Shown piece after piece: positions 12,981-25,423 of a stretch of 64,000 nt of DNA. The notes under the pieces were generated by a model that did no database searches, was not told where the DNA came from, and was given only the letters and a program-made list of their open reading frames with translations. Origin of the DNA: Annona cherimola (taxonomy: Eukaryota; Streptophyta; Magnoliopsida; Magnoliales; Annonaceae). The translations under genes and the position numbers were made by a program. The DNA lies in NCBI GenBank assembly GCA_030490835.1, contig CM059975.1, positions 51,389,174 to 51,453,173 on the forward strand, written 5' to 3'. Numbering within the stretch: position 1 is the first letter of the stretch; every line of letters begins with the position of its first letter.

Positions 12981-13001
12981 TGGTGTTAGAGCATAGATTG
13001 G
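12981..13001 (+). other. Primer-binding site (tRNA-iMet type, mutated)
   Basis: TGGTGTTAGAGCATAGATTG lies 5 nt after the LTR end. It differs by transitions from TGGTATCAGAGCATGGATTG, which is preserved in the element at 42132-44582. This fixes the orientation of the 9026 LTR as a 5' LTR. Confidence 0.75.
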
Positions 13002-13227
13002 TAAAAAAGAAAGAAAAATTTTCTAACTATGAAAATTTATAGTTTATGAGTATATCTATGTGATTGGATGATAAGTTGTGAAATTATGATAATATCTATG
13101 TGATTATAGAATAAATTGTCTATGATGATTTGATTATAATGTTTGAATATAGCTGACTTGCTATGTTTGAATTGTAGATGACCAACAGAAGAAAAAGGGC
13201 AATGAGTGAGGAAGGAATTAGAAAGGA

Positions 13228-13717
13228 GTGGAGGAGCGGAAAGGAACGGTAGCAGAAAACATAAATAGATGGTGGAATTCCACATGTTTTCCATTAGTCC
13301 CTCATCGTTTCCCTCCTAGGCACCCTCAGACTCAGACTCAAGGATATTATTTTGTCAACCCATACCCTCAGAGGCCTAATGCAGATGAGTCTACAAGCCA
13401 TGTTCCGAAGGTAGAGAATATTGCAGCATCTCACCAAATAGATCTACCTGTCCCATCTGATTTAATGTACCCTCAAGATCTCCAAAAATTTTGGGATTAG
13501 ATTCCAGCACCCATACCCCCTGATGATGGTCCATGGTATAGATTTGAGAGCAAACTGGTGCAATTTAGGCATGGGGTGAGTTGGGAAAGGATCCATCAGA
13601 GGGAGAAAGAGGAAGCTATTGCGACAGAGGAATGTCAGGTCCAGGGAATTTTAGAAACACCTGACGCTTCAGGTCTTAATGAGGTCATTATTCATATAGC
13701 AGGACAGGATGGGAAAC
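13228..13717 (+). pseudogene. Unrecognised internal ORF of the 9026 element, truncated
   Basis: One reading frame stays open from about 13228 to 13717 except for a single TAG at 13498-13500, which reads as Trp-to-stop (DLQKFWD* then IPAPIPPDDGPWYRF). The predicted protein is rich in Pro, His and Gln at first (PPRHPQTQTQ), then has an aromatic, charged segment (PWYRFESKLVQFRHGVSWER). It does not match the gag copies elsewhere in the window, has no zinc knuckle and no DSG, and I do not recognise it. The LTR at 13718 cuts it. An out-of-frame ATG at 13178 starts a short broken frame. It may be the N-terminal part of a structural gene of a non-autonomous element; that is inference. Confidence 0.45.
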
Positions 13718-14192
13718 TGTGGCGCCCCAGCCAGAGCGTCACAACCTTACTCCAAGATCTATCAATTGGTAAGCGTGATCAGGATTGTTGCCCTATCACT
13801 TGGCGAGCTCTTTGGATATTTATTCATTTTATCTTAACTCCTTAGTAGTTTATATCATTTTATATATTCCATTTGAAATATACACGTATGATCTCATAAT
13901 TTTCCATACTTAACCATTTCATGATAAATCATTCTTAACAATTGACTATAAAATTTGTTCGTTATTCATAGTCATATCATCACATTGTCATAAACATAAA
14001 GTAAGCCTTATACATCATCCATTCATCAACAATGTCATTAACATACAACCATACAAACTCATAGTGTCAATCACAAGAACTTGTAGAAATTCATTTTTTT
14101 CCTTGAATCTTTACCTGTGCTCCTTGCATGGTTCTCCTTTTCACATGTCTTTAGGATTTGGAAAACAACACTGTGAATCGAAACTCAATAAG
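13718..14192 (-). repeat. Reverse-oriented chromovirus LTR fragment (M)
   Basis: The plus strand reads TGTGGCGCCCCAGCC, the reverse complement of the end of the 9026 LTR, and the match continues to 14192. It interrupts the ORF at 13717 (candidate target duplication GAAAC, 13713-13717). A further LTR (N) inserted at 14193, and the rest of M is not in the window. The candidate last-exon acceptor is mutated here (ACATG instead of ACAGG). Non-coding. Confidence 0.85.
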
Positions 14193-16869
14193 TGTGGCGC
14201 CCCAAACCCGAGCGTCACATCCTAAGCCTTACCTCAGGATCGTATTGATTGGTAAACGTGATCAGGATTGTTGCCCTATCACATGGCGGGTTTTATCAGA
14301 TATTTATCCCATTAATTATGATCATATAGAAGTTCACATAACAGTTCAAGTTCTCATATTTTCAACTCAGACATATCTAAGTCATTTCAATTCCATTCGT
14401 CACATGTTCAAGAAACATTTCAACACTTGCCTAAATAAGATTTCATGACATATATACATCATCAACATCAATATAAAATACTTCATATAATTTACAATTA
14501 TTTCACATGAGTTTTCATGACAAAAAATTCTAAAATTTCTCCATTGTTTCCTTAAGCTTGTATTGGCTCCTTCGCCATGTCCTGTCCTTCACCTGTCTTT
14601 GGGTTTGGAAAACAAAATCGTGAGTCGAAACTCAATAAGCAAGCTATTTGCATTTTACAGACAAATCTTTTCAGCCAAAATTTTACATTTGAAAACATAT
14701 TGGAAAGTAACTTATACCTTGTCTAAAGGTATATCTTGAAAATATGTAATCTTGTACCCATCACGAGTACCATATGCATAATTCCATATAAAACATGAAC
14801 ATATATATCATTTTGCTCTTAGTATGGAAGCTAGCCAGGCGACCATCAGTCACATTAACTCCCATTTCAGAGAGGGCGCCGCCGACCTTGGACCTATTTT
14901 AAGCGACTTGGCCACACTAAGGGGGGACAATCGGTCTGCTTATACCCTTCAAGTGGACCTAGTACCTTGTGCACATGAACTTTTGCATAAATCCATCTTT
15001 AACATGCTAGCATGATTTTTCAATCAGAAACATAGAATCACATCATTTTTCCATAGCATTTATCAAAGAAAAATTTCATAATATTGTATTTGAAGTAAAG
15101 CATCATTTCAACACCATTTTGCTAAGGATGACCATCCTTAAACATATTAGAAATTATTTCCACAATTTCGTAAACAAGTTAAAGCAAAAATTGCATTTAT
15201 GTAAACAATCTAGAAAAGCAAAAATCCTTTAGAAAATTTGTTTGCTTACCTTTGTCTCTTAGTTTTCTGCTTCCACTTTTTCTTTGCCTTTGCCTACATG
15301 AGAATAATATATTTTTTCATATATTTCTTTTTCTCATATTTCATTTAGTTTTCCAACCCATTTCACTTACATATATCATTTATTTGACTTCGCTGGTCAT
15401 TATGCACACATATAGCACATTTTTACACATTTCGTCGGCTACCACATAACCTAACTTATATAACCCCATACATAGGGTATTTATTTCAATCTCATAAAAT
15501 TCATTCAATAATCATCATACATAGGTTCACTAACATCAATTTTCCATTTATCCATTTTTTTCCAAAATTCATGCATGGGTGTTTCTTCTATGCACATATC
15601 ATTGCCTTAGCTTCATAAATCAAGTCCAAAATTTTAGAATTAATATCATAAAATCTTAAACAGATATATAAACATGGAATTCATCTTATTTTCATACATT
15701 TTTGCACAAAATCACTTTTCACAAGTCATTCATCACTTATACACATTTATCCATTCACATATGCCCATTCGGCAACATGTACATAGAATTTCTAAAGCAG
15801 AAACTTAGTCCATATTTCAGCGGGTTAATTACCCTTAATTACTATTGTATTTAGGGTATTTTCATGGGATTTAAATCCACTCAGCATAGGTTTTCTAAAA
15901 CAGCAAGTTTGGAACCCGTTTTTCACCAATTTAACGTGTCTTTTAACACATAACCCTAAGCAGTCATATAATTCCGAAATTCCAGCAATTAAATCCATTT
16001 TTCCTAATCCATATTTAAGGATTTAACACATATATAACATTCATGAATTATCATTTCTCAAAACAGCAAGTTGCCTATACGTTTTGTGTCCCGTTTCACA
16101 TCGGTTAGACACACTTTCATATAATCTATAAAAATCAGTTTTAGGGATTCCTTTCCCAAATCATTTTTGGCATCCATAATACCTTAAACCTAGGGTATTT
16201 TACCCTACATAACATTCATAAAACATGCAAACCCATTTTCATAGTATATTTAGCATAGAAACAAGGAAATTAGGTCATAACCATCACTTTGATTCCATAA
16301 CTTCAAAAATTCATCATTGAAGCGTAAACCAATATATGTTTTGCATAAATACATGATTCATAACCTAATCATATCATCAAACCAAAACAGCAACTTGTCA
16401 TGGAGATTTAGGGTTTACCAACTTGGATTTTCCACTCAACATACATGCAAAATTTCACTTTCATCAACTTAAACATGAAAATTCATACATAAAACCTAAT
16501 ACCCATTCCATATCAGATCAAAAGCATCTTAAACCATCACTTTACAGATTCTTTAAGCATCCTTTTCATATTCCCATTTTGGAGTTTAAAAATTCAAAAT
16601 AATCAACTCAATCAACACGTATACTTACTTGGTTTAGAGCTAATTCAAACCCTAGCACTTGGAGATGATTTTCCTCCACAAATTCTCCTCTTTTTTTCTT
16701 ATTTTTCCTGCTTCCTTGGCTGGGCAAAATGGACGTGAGAGCTGCTGGTTGCTTAGGATAAAATTCAGCACTTAGCCATTTTCTAAAATCCCCTTTTCAT
16801 ATGGACGTGCATGGGTATGTATAATCTAGATTTTTTTCCAGCTGTGGGCCCCACTTCTTGGGCATTTTT
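14193..16869 (-). repeat. Reverse-oriented chromovirus LTR fragment (N)
   Basis: A second reverse copy of the same LTR family, starting TGTGGCGCCCC at 14193 inside LTR M; the candidate target duplication is ATAAG (14188-14192). It keeps the terminal hairpin module (14193-14285), the candidate 3' splice site (CAG at 14593-14595, minus strand), the GGCGCC module (about 14860-14890), the micro-exon (15250-15293) and a first donor CCAAGTAAGTATAC near 16630. Copia element A cuts it at 16870 and its remaining part is absent. Non-coding. Confidence 0.85.
15250..15293 (-). other. Candidate LTR micro-exon, copy 4
   Basis: On the minus strand, 44 nt between CATGTAG and GTAAGCAAA; starts GCAAAGGCAAAG and ends GACAAAG. 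Confidence 0.48.
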
Positions 16870-17004
16870 TGTTGGAAACATGTGAAAAATAAGCCAAGTT
16901 TGTGTTTTGACGATTAACAAATCAATTTGAGTAAGTTTTGGTTACTAACATGTTTGTGAAGATGATTAAAGGATATAAAAATGAAGAAAATGAAGCATGA
17001 CAAG

Positions 17005-17855
17005 CCAAGTCGATTTCCAAGTAAACTCAGGCATCGACTTAGGCAAAGTCGATCCCCAAGTCGACTCCAGCAGCGACTTCAAAATGTCATTTTCGTCCAG
17101 CGTTGAAATCCGGGAGTAAAGCTGCCGAAGTCGCAAACGAAGTCAACTCCGCATGCGACTTGGGTGAAGTCGCAGACCAAGTCGACTCCAGCATCGACTT
17201 CAAATATAATTTTCTGTCCAGAGTTGAAATTGGGGATGAGAGCTGCCGAAGTCGCAGACCAAGTCGACTCCACATGCGACTTGGGTGAAGTCGCAGGCCA
17301 AGTCGACTCCAGCTTCGACTTCAGACTGACAGCACGCATTTTGAAGAGGTAAGTCACAAACTAAGTCGACTCAATGCCCGACTTGAGTAAAATTGAAGAC
17401 CAAGTAGACTCAAATATTCGAATTAGGCCAAATGAAGATCAAATCAAGTCCAAAGCAAACAAAGTTGCATGTATTCATCATGGAAAATCAAGATCACGCA
17501 CTTCATGTACTCCAAGATTCAAGGATTCAAAGTTTACACGTCACGGAGCCAAAGGACAATAAGCTAGGATGAATACTAAGTTTCAAATGACATAAATCAA
17601 GGGAAGTACATTAATTTGAAGAAATTTAAGTGACCAAAGTCATCTCCAAGGATTTCAAGTTCATCAAGCAAGCTAAGGAAGTGAAGTCGCACCCGAAGTC
17701 AACTTCACCTGCGACTTGGGTCAAGTTCAGGACCAAGTCAACCCAAAATGGAACTTGAAGTCTTTGCGAAAAGACGAAGTTTCACCCAAAGTCGACTCCA
17801 TTTGCGACTTGGGCGAAGTCTCACCCGAAGTCGACTCCACCTGCGACTTGGGTCC
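17005..17855 (+). repeat. AAGTCGACT palindromic repeat clusters in copia A LTR
   Basis: Degenerate units alternate AAGTCGACTCC with TGCGACTTGGG, so each pair can fold back on itself. There are two clusters, 17005-17395 and 17683-17855. The same words recur in the LTRs of B and C and before their third ORF. Confidence 0.85.
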
Positions 17856-17934
17856 CAACAGTCGGAAATTTTTCGAATGTTGGTGCATTAAATGTGCTCC
17901 ACCTACTTCCAAACATTCGAATTCCCTTACCATT

Positions 17935-17941
17935 TATATAA
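17935..17941 (+). promoter_or_regulatory. Candidate TATA box of copia A LTR
   Basis: TATATAAGG downstream of the palindromic clusters, the same relative place as the TATA-like words in the B and C LTRs. Confidence 0.55.
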
Positions 17942-18572
17942 GGCATTCAATATGAACATGGAGGGTTGCTGAAAACTTCATTAATTGAGCATAACTCCCA
18001 TTCCTAAGAGCATTAAGTGATCAAGCCAACATCTAGAAGAAGAACTCTGCATTCAAGCTGTCAAGAGCTGCTTCTTGAATCTTTCAGATTGCTTTACAAG
18101 TTCTTCTCTGCGCCAAATCTGCCTCTACACACCAGTAACGTGTAGAAACTTTCCTTTATATTTTCTTATTGTATTGAACTTGATTTAGTTTGGGTAGCTA
18201 AGATCAAGTGTAAGCAAAGTAGTGTGTGACTGGAGTGGAACTCGTCACCTACTTGTGTTGTGTGTTATTGATGCCCCTTAGAGCTGGAATCTAGAAGAGA
18301 GCAGAGGCTCTAGTTGTATTTATGAAATACATAGTGGAACCCAAGTCAAAAGAGGTGTGAGGTTGGAAGAGTGGAGTAGGGAGGTTGCCTGAACCACTAT
18401 AAATCTTGTCTATTGATTTATTTCAGCTCTTATTATCTTATTGCTTTCTTTTTGTTTCATCGAAGGAGATTGAACCAAACCGGGGTAAAGTTTCTGTTTA
18501 AGTTAAAAAATTTTAATTACCCAATTCACCCCTCCCCTCTTGGGTATTTTCCATTAACTCGGGACCAACAAG

Positions 18573-18584
18573 TGGTATCAGAGC
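18573..18584 (+). other. Primer-binding site of copia A
   Basis: TGGTATCAGAGC, complementary to the 3' end of plant initiator tRNA-Met, 2 nt after the LTR end. Confidence 0.9.
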
Positions 18585-18618
18585 AGGTCTTTGAGTTTTA
18601 CCAAAGAGATCTTTTGTT

Positions 18619-19815
18619 ATGGCATCTCAACCTACTTCCATTCCTGCATTTGCCGAAGGCCAATCTTTTACTAGGCCACCATTGTTTGATGGGAACAATT
18701 TTGGCTATTGAATGCTACGTATGAAACAACTCATCATGGCTACAGATATGGACTCTTGGATTGCAATCCAAGACGGTGTAACCTTGCCTACTGATGAAAG
18801 AGCTTCCAAATGGACCGATGAAGAAGTAAAAACTGTTAAGAGCAATGCTAAAGTTATGAATTCACTGTTTTGTGCTCTTACTGCTTCTGAATATGATAGA
18901 GTATCCTCTTGTTTGACCGCTAAAGAGATATGGGATACACTAACATCTATCTATGAAGGAACTTCTCAAGTCCAAGGGACAAGGAGAAATATTTTGATTG
19001 GAGAATTGGAAAGCTTTAAAATGCTAGAAATAGAAAATATTTCTGAAATGTTTGCTAGATTCTCTAAAATTACTAATGCTTTGAAAGGTCTTGGAAAAGC
19101 TATCTCCGAATCTGAACAAGTCATGAAGATCCTAAGAGCTCTACCGAAATCTTGGACTCCAAAGATTACTATAATAAAAGAAGCTAAGGATCTGAACACA
19201 TTGAAGCTAGAAGACCTCATTAGCTCATTAATGTCACATGAGCTAATCAAGAAAAGAAATGAAGATCACCACAAAGGAAAGAGAGCAACTGCACTAAAAG
19301 TTACTCATAACTCGGATGAGTCCACTTCCTTATCTCACAACGATGATGAAGACATTGCTCTATTAACTTGCAAATTTTGAAAGTTCGTAAGGAAAGAAAA
19401 GAACTTCAAAGATTTCAAAGAGAGACCCCAAAAAGAGAAAAAGAAGGAGGTTACAAAGTGTTATAGATGCGGCAGTATGGGACATATGCAAGCTCAATGT
19501 CTTACACCGGAAGAAAGATCAAAGGATCATCATGAAAAGAAGGAAAGATATGAAAGCTGAAAATTCCAAAAGCCTAAGGGAAGAGGAATGTACGTGAATG
19601 AAGAAACTTCATCAACAAGTAGCTCCTCAACCGATGATTTTGAAGCAGCAAATTACGCAAGAATATGCTGCATGGCATGGATTGAGCATGAAGAAACTTT
19701 GAACACAACGGAAGTTTTGGAAGAACAAACCACCTCAACAAAATGTACAACTAATGAAGAGATATGTTTCAAGGCAAAGGCAAACAACGTTTGGTTCATG
19801 GATAGTGGTTGCTAA
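18619..19815 (+). pseudogene. Copia A gag remnant with CCHC knuckle
   Basis: The start ATG is at 18619 ([17 protein letters not shown]), matching intact element C. Residue 32 is a stop: the Trp codon of FGYW reads TGA. The frame is then open from 18712 to 19380 and covers the UBN2-type capsid region ([21 protein letters not shown]). Further stops follow, then a zinc knuckle near 19460-19500 (CYRCGSMGHMQAQC) and an acidic Ser-rich linker. It ends at VWFMDSGC* near 19815, where the stop falls just after the protease DSG. Gag would coat the RNA and form virus-like particles; this copy cannot. Confidence 0.9.
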
Positions 19816-21841
19816 AGGCATATGACTGGAGAAAGAAATTTATTTCATAAACTCAAGCCTTGCAACGATGGAACTGTTGCCTTTGGGAATAACGAGAAAG
19901 GTAAAATCAAAGGTAAAGGAAACATATATAGTATTTCAAATGCATGTATGGAAGATGTGTTATTTGTTGAAGGACTCAAGCACAATCTAATGATTATTAG
20001 CCAATTATGTGACAAAGGATACAAGGTTGTGTTTGAATCATCTATATGCAATGCATTTGATGGAGAACATATCATGTTTAGCGGAAAAAGACATGAAAAT
20101 ATATATTTGGTTTCACTTGATGAACTAGATGGTCAATGTCTAATGGCCATTGACAATGATCCATGGGTTTAGCCTAAGAGGCTTGGGCATGAAAAACATG
20201 TCAAACATCAAGACCTTATGGAAAAAGAGTTCGGTAGAAGGATTGCCAAAATTGAAATATGACAAAGATAAAATTTGTAAGGCATGTCAACTATCAAAAC
20301 AATCTAAAATGTCTTTCTCTACCAAAAAGGATATTTCCACCACTAGGCCACTTGAATTGCTACACATGGATCTATATGGGTCATCCGACGTTTTAACCAT
20401 TGGTGGAAAGAAGTATGTGTTTGTAATAGTTGATAATTTTTCAAGATTCACAGGGTAATTCTCTTAGCTAGCAAAGATGAAGCTTTCTCTATGTTTGCAA
20501 CTTTTGTAAACTTGGTGCAAAATGAAAAACAAAGTACTATTATGACCATTAGAAGTGATCATGGTGGTGAGTTTGAAAATAAACAATTCATAGACTTAGG
20601 TAATGAAAAAGGAATTCACCACACATTTTCTGCACTAAGAACTCCACAACAAAATAGAGTGGTTGAAAGGAAAAATAGAACCATACAAGAGATGGCTAGA
20701 ACAATGCTAAATGAGAGAAATTATCTAAGAAAATTTGGCTGAAGCTGTAAGTACAACTTATCATGTGTTAAACCGAGTTACCATTAGAGCAATCTTGAAA
20801 AGACCTCATATGAGCTATGGAAAGGTAGCAAACCAAATATTTCATATTTTTATACTTTTAATTGCACATGTTATGTTTTGAACAATGGAAAAACCAACTT
20901 GGGAAAACTGGATGCTAAAAGTGATGAGGCAATATTCCTTAGTTACTCATCAAATAGCAAAACATATAGAGTTTTCAATAAACGGAACCAAGTTGTAGAA
21001 GAGTCAATACATGTTGTTTTTGATGAATTTAATCCATGCTCCAAAAGAAAAGATGATTTAAGTGATGCAGATGATGTCACAAGTAACCTTGAAAAATTGG
21101 ATGTGAAAAAGCAAGAAGAATCCACGGAGGAAAGGGTAAGTGAAGGTAATAATTCCTATAAACCTCCAACTGATTTAAAGTTCAAAAATGTCCATCCAAT
21201 TGAGCAAGTTATAGGCAATATTTATGAAGGTGTTAAGACTAGAAGGTCAAAATAAAATATTTGTAGACAATACGCCTTTGTATCCAAAATTGAACAAACC
21301 ACTATTGATCAAGCTCTTGATGATGAAAACTAAATCATAGCAATGCAAGAGGAATTAAATCAATTTGAAAGAAACCAAGTTTGGCATCTTGTTCCAAGAC
21401 CAAAGGACTGTACTGTCATTGACACAAAATGGGTCTTTAGGAACAAATTAGATGAAAGTGGACTTGTGGTGAGAAACAAAGCTAGACTTGTGGCAAAAGG
21501 ATACTCACAAGAAGAATGAATAGACTTTGAGGAATCCTATGCTCCGGTTGCTAGATTAGAAGCCATTCGCATTTTACTAGCCTTTGTATCTCACTAGCCT
21601 TTGCATCTCACATGAACTTTAAGTTATTTCAAATGGATGTTAAAAGTGCATTTTTAAATGGGTATATAAATGAAGAGGTGTATGTTGAACAACCACCTAA
21701 ATTAGAGGAAAAAGATCAATCTAAATTTGTATACAAATTAACCAAAGCACTATATGGATTAAAACAAGCTCCAAGGGCTTGGTATGAAAGATTAAGCAAA
21801 TTTCTAATTAATCATGACTTCCAAAAAGGAAAGGTAGACAC
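19816..21841 (+). pseudogene. Copia A protease-integrase-RT remnant, cut by copia B
   Basis: It continues the polyprotein: RHMTGERNLF after the protease DSG, then the pre-integrase zinc region ([12 protein letters not shown]), the integrase core ([30 protein letters not shown]) and the start of RT ([36 protein letters not shown]). Stops or frameshifts occur at about 20170 (after DPWV), 20458, 20742, 21255, 21330 and 21520, and a duplicated stretch (CTAGCCTTTG) lies near 21580-21605. The frame stops at GKVDT, where the LTR of copia B begins. The YVDD box, RNase H, third ORF and 3' LTR of A are not in the window. Confidence 0.9.
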
Positions 21842-22542
21842 TGTTGGTCCCGAGTTGATGGCAATTACCCAAGAGGGGAGGGGTGAATTGGATATTTAAA
21901 AATTTTAAACTCTAATTTGAGATTTTACCTCGGTTTAGTTTAAACCCCTTTCATGAAACAAATAGAAAGCAATAAGATAATGAAAGCGGAAAGAAAAAAA
22001 AGTAGACAAGATTTATAGTGGTTTGGGCAACCTTTCCCTACTCCACTCTTCCAAGCTCACACTCCCTTGTGACTTGGGTTCCACTATGTATTCCGCGAAT
22101 ACAACTAGAGTCTCCGCTCTCTTCTAGATTTTAGCTCTATGAGGCATTTACAACCAAAGCCTCCGCTATCTTCTAGATTCTAGCTCTAGGGGGCATGTAT
22201 AACAAGCAACACAAGTAGGTGATGAGTTACACTCCAATCACAACCCTACTTGCTATATCTTGGTTTGAAACACCGAACTCAAACCAAGCACCAAAATCAA
22301 ATAACAAGATGAAATAGAAGAAATCTACACTTTACAGGTTTGTGTAGCAAGTTTCAGCTCGAGGAAGAATCTGTAGAAGCAACGAATCGTATTGCATTGA
22401 AGCAAACAGCAACTTGAAGCTTGTTCTTCCTTTGAAAGTGTATAGATCACTTAATTGTAGAGAAAAGTGGATTGAAACTCTTAGTAGTACTTCTTTCCTC
22501 TTTTTCAGCTCTATCTTGTATCTTTCCACGTTTGCTTGAGTG

Positions 22543-22554
22543 TCTATATATAGA
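22543..22554 (-). promoter_or_regulatory. Candidate TATA box of copia B LTR
   Basis: On the minus strand CTATATATAGAC, downstream of the palindromic array in the reading direction of the element. Confidence 0.5.
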
Positions 22555-22636
22555 GGAGGGAGAATTTTGAATGTTATAGAGTTGGTTGGCACGTAATAAA
22601 TGTTCCAACGTTCAAAAATTCGAACGTTACGCCTCT

Positions 22637-23310
22637 AAGTCGCATGTGGAGTCGACTTCGTGTGCGACTTCACCCAAGTCGCATGCTGGAGTTGACTTCG
22701 TGTGCGACTTCAGCTGTTCTTCAGTTTCCAAATCTATCCTCTGGGTCGACTTGGTCTGAGACTTGTCTTCAAGTCGATCTTGGAGTCGACTTCGGGTGCG
22801 ACTTGGCTTCTTTCTTTTGCCAAGTAAGTTTGATCTTTGTTGAAGTGTCTCTTGCTTGCTTAACTTCTTAGATTAGTCTTCGTATATTCCAGTTGAAAAT
22901 TTTGAGTCAACTTCATCTTCAATTTGACTCAAGTCTATCTTGAAGTCGGCTTGGCCTTCGACTTGAAATTCTGAAAATCTGCACTGCCCATTTGAAGTTG
23001 ATGCTGGAGTCGACTTTGCTTGCGACTTCACCCAAGTGGAGTCGACTTCATGTGCGACTTCGGCAGCTGTGCTTTCAAATTTCAACGCTGGAAGGAAAAT
23101 ATTATGTGAATTCGATACTGGAGTCAACTTGGTCTGCGACTTCGCCCAAGTCGCAAGTGGAGTCAACTTCGTCTGCAACTTCGAGAATTCTTGCTCCTAA
23201 TTTCAACGCTGGACAGAGGACGTCTATTGAAGTCGAAGATGGAGTTGACTTAAGAAATCAACTAGGCCCAAGTCGATGTCTGAGTCGACGTGAGTTGCGA
23301 CTTGACCTGT
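22637..23310 (-). repeat. AAGTCGACTT palindromic array in copia B LTR
   Basis: Repeated GAGTCGACTT and TGCGACTT words, more degenerate than in copia C. Same position within U3 as in A and C. Confidence 0.85.
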
Positions 23311-23453
23311 TCTGTTTTGTATTTTTCACTTTTATAACCTTAAACATTGCACAAAACATATTAGTAGCTAAGACTTTACTCAAATTATGTTGTTAATCAT
23401 CAAAACACATGCTTTGGATATTTTGTATTTGATTTCTACAATTGTTTCCAACA

Positions 23454-23811
23454 ATCCCCCCTTTTTGATGATTGACAAAACCAATTTGAGTTTATGCCTT
23501 CCAATATCCTGTTTTGACATTTTTAGGATAATCATAAGTCATTTACCTTTTGAAAAAAATAGAACATTAATGATTAGAGCAAACATAATAAATCAGAGCA
23601 TAGAGCATTTGTAATCAGAGCATAATTCAAGTGATAATAAACTTTGCAAAAGTAATCAAAACACAAACAAACTTTTTCATAAGCAACCTTTTCATATATA
23701 TGATCAAAACGTTTCATACAAGTTTCAAATGCAAAAGAAACCTATATACAAGCTACCCAACCCAAAATCCTAAAAATCTAAACACAAAACTCAACTCTTC
23801 TCCCCTTTTTT
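23454..23811 (-). other. Duplicated polypurine tracts of copia B
   Basis: Two PPT-like runs on the minus strand: AAAAAGGGGGGAT beside the LTR (23454-23466) and AAAAAAGGGGAGA at 23799-23811. About 330 bp of AT-rich, non-coding sequence lies between. Copia C has the same two-PPT layout, and tandem PPTs are known in Sireviruses. Confidence 0.65.
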
Positions 23812-23944
23812 GTCAATCGAGCAAATAGGGGTCGACTCGAAGAGATTTAGTGAACTGGAATGCAGAGATATGATATGGAATCGGGCAAACAAGTCGAATG
23901 TGGGCCGATGAGTAAAAAGATGAGACTGGAGCAGGTGTGGGATC

Positions 23945-25423
23945 TCAATGAACTGATCCAGTGTCAAAAAGATCAAGCTCGGGGATAGATTGATGACGAT
24001 GGCTTCCGGATGCTAAGTGATAACGGATGGTCCGGAGCTCCCTATCCATGTGATCCTGTCGAGAATGCATATCCGTGATGGCATGTAGGACCTCGGCGAT
24101 CTGACTGGTCATCCGGTCCTCTAACTGCTCCAGATGCTCTCGAAGGCCCTGAACTGAAGTATCCTGAGATGGCTGTGGTGCTAGGTCTGGAATTTCAGAT
24201 CCTCTAGGAGAGCAAGACCCATGTGATAGCGGCGATGCAGGCTCCTCGAGTGCATCCTGTGGTGGAGCGGGTTGAGCTTCCGGTGATGGTGGGGGTTGCT
24301 CCCCCTCAACCTGTGCATCCCCGACTTCTTCTGGTGTCGGTTCGCCCACTTCTGCTTCAACCCAAAGTTGATTTACATTGATCTTCATTCTTCGGATCAA
24401 TGCTTTGTTGATTATGTTCGTCGGTTTTAACACCTCGAATGGTTCTCCATTGATATCAACTCCAAAATGTTCTAGGATCTTCGTGATCCAAGTACCATAA
24501 GGCAAAACCCCTTGTGGGTTGTCTTTCCTAAAACTTAGGGCTTCTATAAACAACCGAGGAAGGCTGACTTTGACTTGGTTCACTATTTTCCACAGAATTC
24601 CTGCCTCCTGCGGGTTTAACTGATTTCTACCCCCACCTTTGGGGTAGATGCAATGTGCAACCAATAATCTGAGGACCCTGAGCCTCGGGGATAAGTCCAT
24701 GTAATGTAGAAATTTGATCCCCGGATGATACTTATTGCTCCTGGTGAGCTTATTGTAGATATCTGAGAGAGTGAGGTTTTCAGGCAACGGCTCATCCTCA
24801 TAGGGTACCTCTAAGATTTGCCCCACACTCATGATTGCTTCCTTTAATCTTGGGGTTACTCCGATTCCAAAAAACATATCAGCTCCTTTGACAAAAGTTC
24901 CAAAGTACTCGTCATCCCATAGGTAATAGAAAATACGAGTTAGATCAGGATATACTCTTTCATCTGCTCTTAGAAGGTTAGTCCATCCTTGGAAATCTAG
25001 TAACTGCTCAATGTCAGACTCATAATCCCTTAAAAATTTAAAGACGATGATTTTTGGAATGAATACCTTCCGCTCATAAAAAGATTTGTAAAACCGGCTG
25101 TGCTGCAATTCTATTTTGAAGTATGTAGCCGGCATCTTCAATACTTGAGCTTTAGCAGCTGTATTGCCTTTCTTTCTGGCCCCAGATTGTGTGCTCTGCG
25201 AGGTCTGAGGTTGTTCCACTCGAGCAGCCATTGTTGATGGAGTCCCGGCTTGAAAATGGACTCTGCGGCTTGTGGAAGTGGATGGTTCTTCCCGGGCTCG
25301 CTTTGAGGGGGTCCGTTGTCTTCTAGGTATGTCCTCCTCAGTTTAGGAGTTAGTTTGTCTAGGAATTGGTTTCAATGATGGCTTGGACACTACCATTTTT
25401 GGCAATCGAGCTTTAGGTGCCAT
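23945..25423 (-). pseudogene. Third ORF of copia B (plant transposon-domain-like protein)
   Basis: Homologue of the 531-residue ORF3 of copia C. The equivalent ATG is at 25423-25421 (MAPKARLPKM); a TAA about 30 codons in breaks it, and from 25231 to 23945 428 codons are open. It has an alanine- and basic-rich start, a conserved core (FQGWTNLLRADERVYPDLTR, GGGRNQLNPQEAGILWKIV, LPYGTWITKIL), a Pro/Glu-rich linker and a predicted coiled coil near the end (LREHLEQLEDRMTSQI). It ends at TGSVH, about 46 residues earlier than in C. The core resembles the domain named putative plant transposon protein (Transposase_32); this assignment is from memory. Its role in the element is unknown; the position after pol is where Sireviruses carry an env-like gene. 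Confidence 0.7.

Larger units (their letters stand above)
16870..18570 (+). repeat. Copia element A 5' LTR (Sirevirus-like)
   Basis: Begins TGTTGGAAACA and ends GGGACCAACA at 18570, directly before a PBS. The termini equal those of the intact element C read on its coding strand. Two clusters of AAGTCG/GTCGAC palindromic words lie in U3 (about 17005-17395 and 17683-17855). The LTR is 1,701 bp. The candidate target duplication TTTTT cannot be tested because the 3' LTR is missing. Short frames inside the palindromic array are by-products of the repeat. Confidence 0.9.
21842..23453 (-). repeat. Copia element B 3' LTR
   Basis: It starts TGTTGGTCCC and ends CCAACA, 1,612 bp, followed on the right by a PPT, so it is the 3' LTR of a minus-strand element. 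It is inserted in the RT of copia A (candidate target duplication GACAC, 21837-21841; the partner copy is lost). It carries an AAGTCGACTT array at 22637-23310 and a TATA-like word at 22543-22554. The matching 5' LTR is absent, so LTR dating is impossible. Confidence 0.9.

Noticed and set aside
17005..17855. CRISPR-like repeat array
   Set aside because: Repeats are degenerate palindromic words without uniform repeat or spacer length, in plant retrotransposon LTRs.
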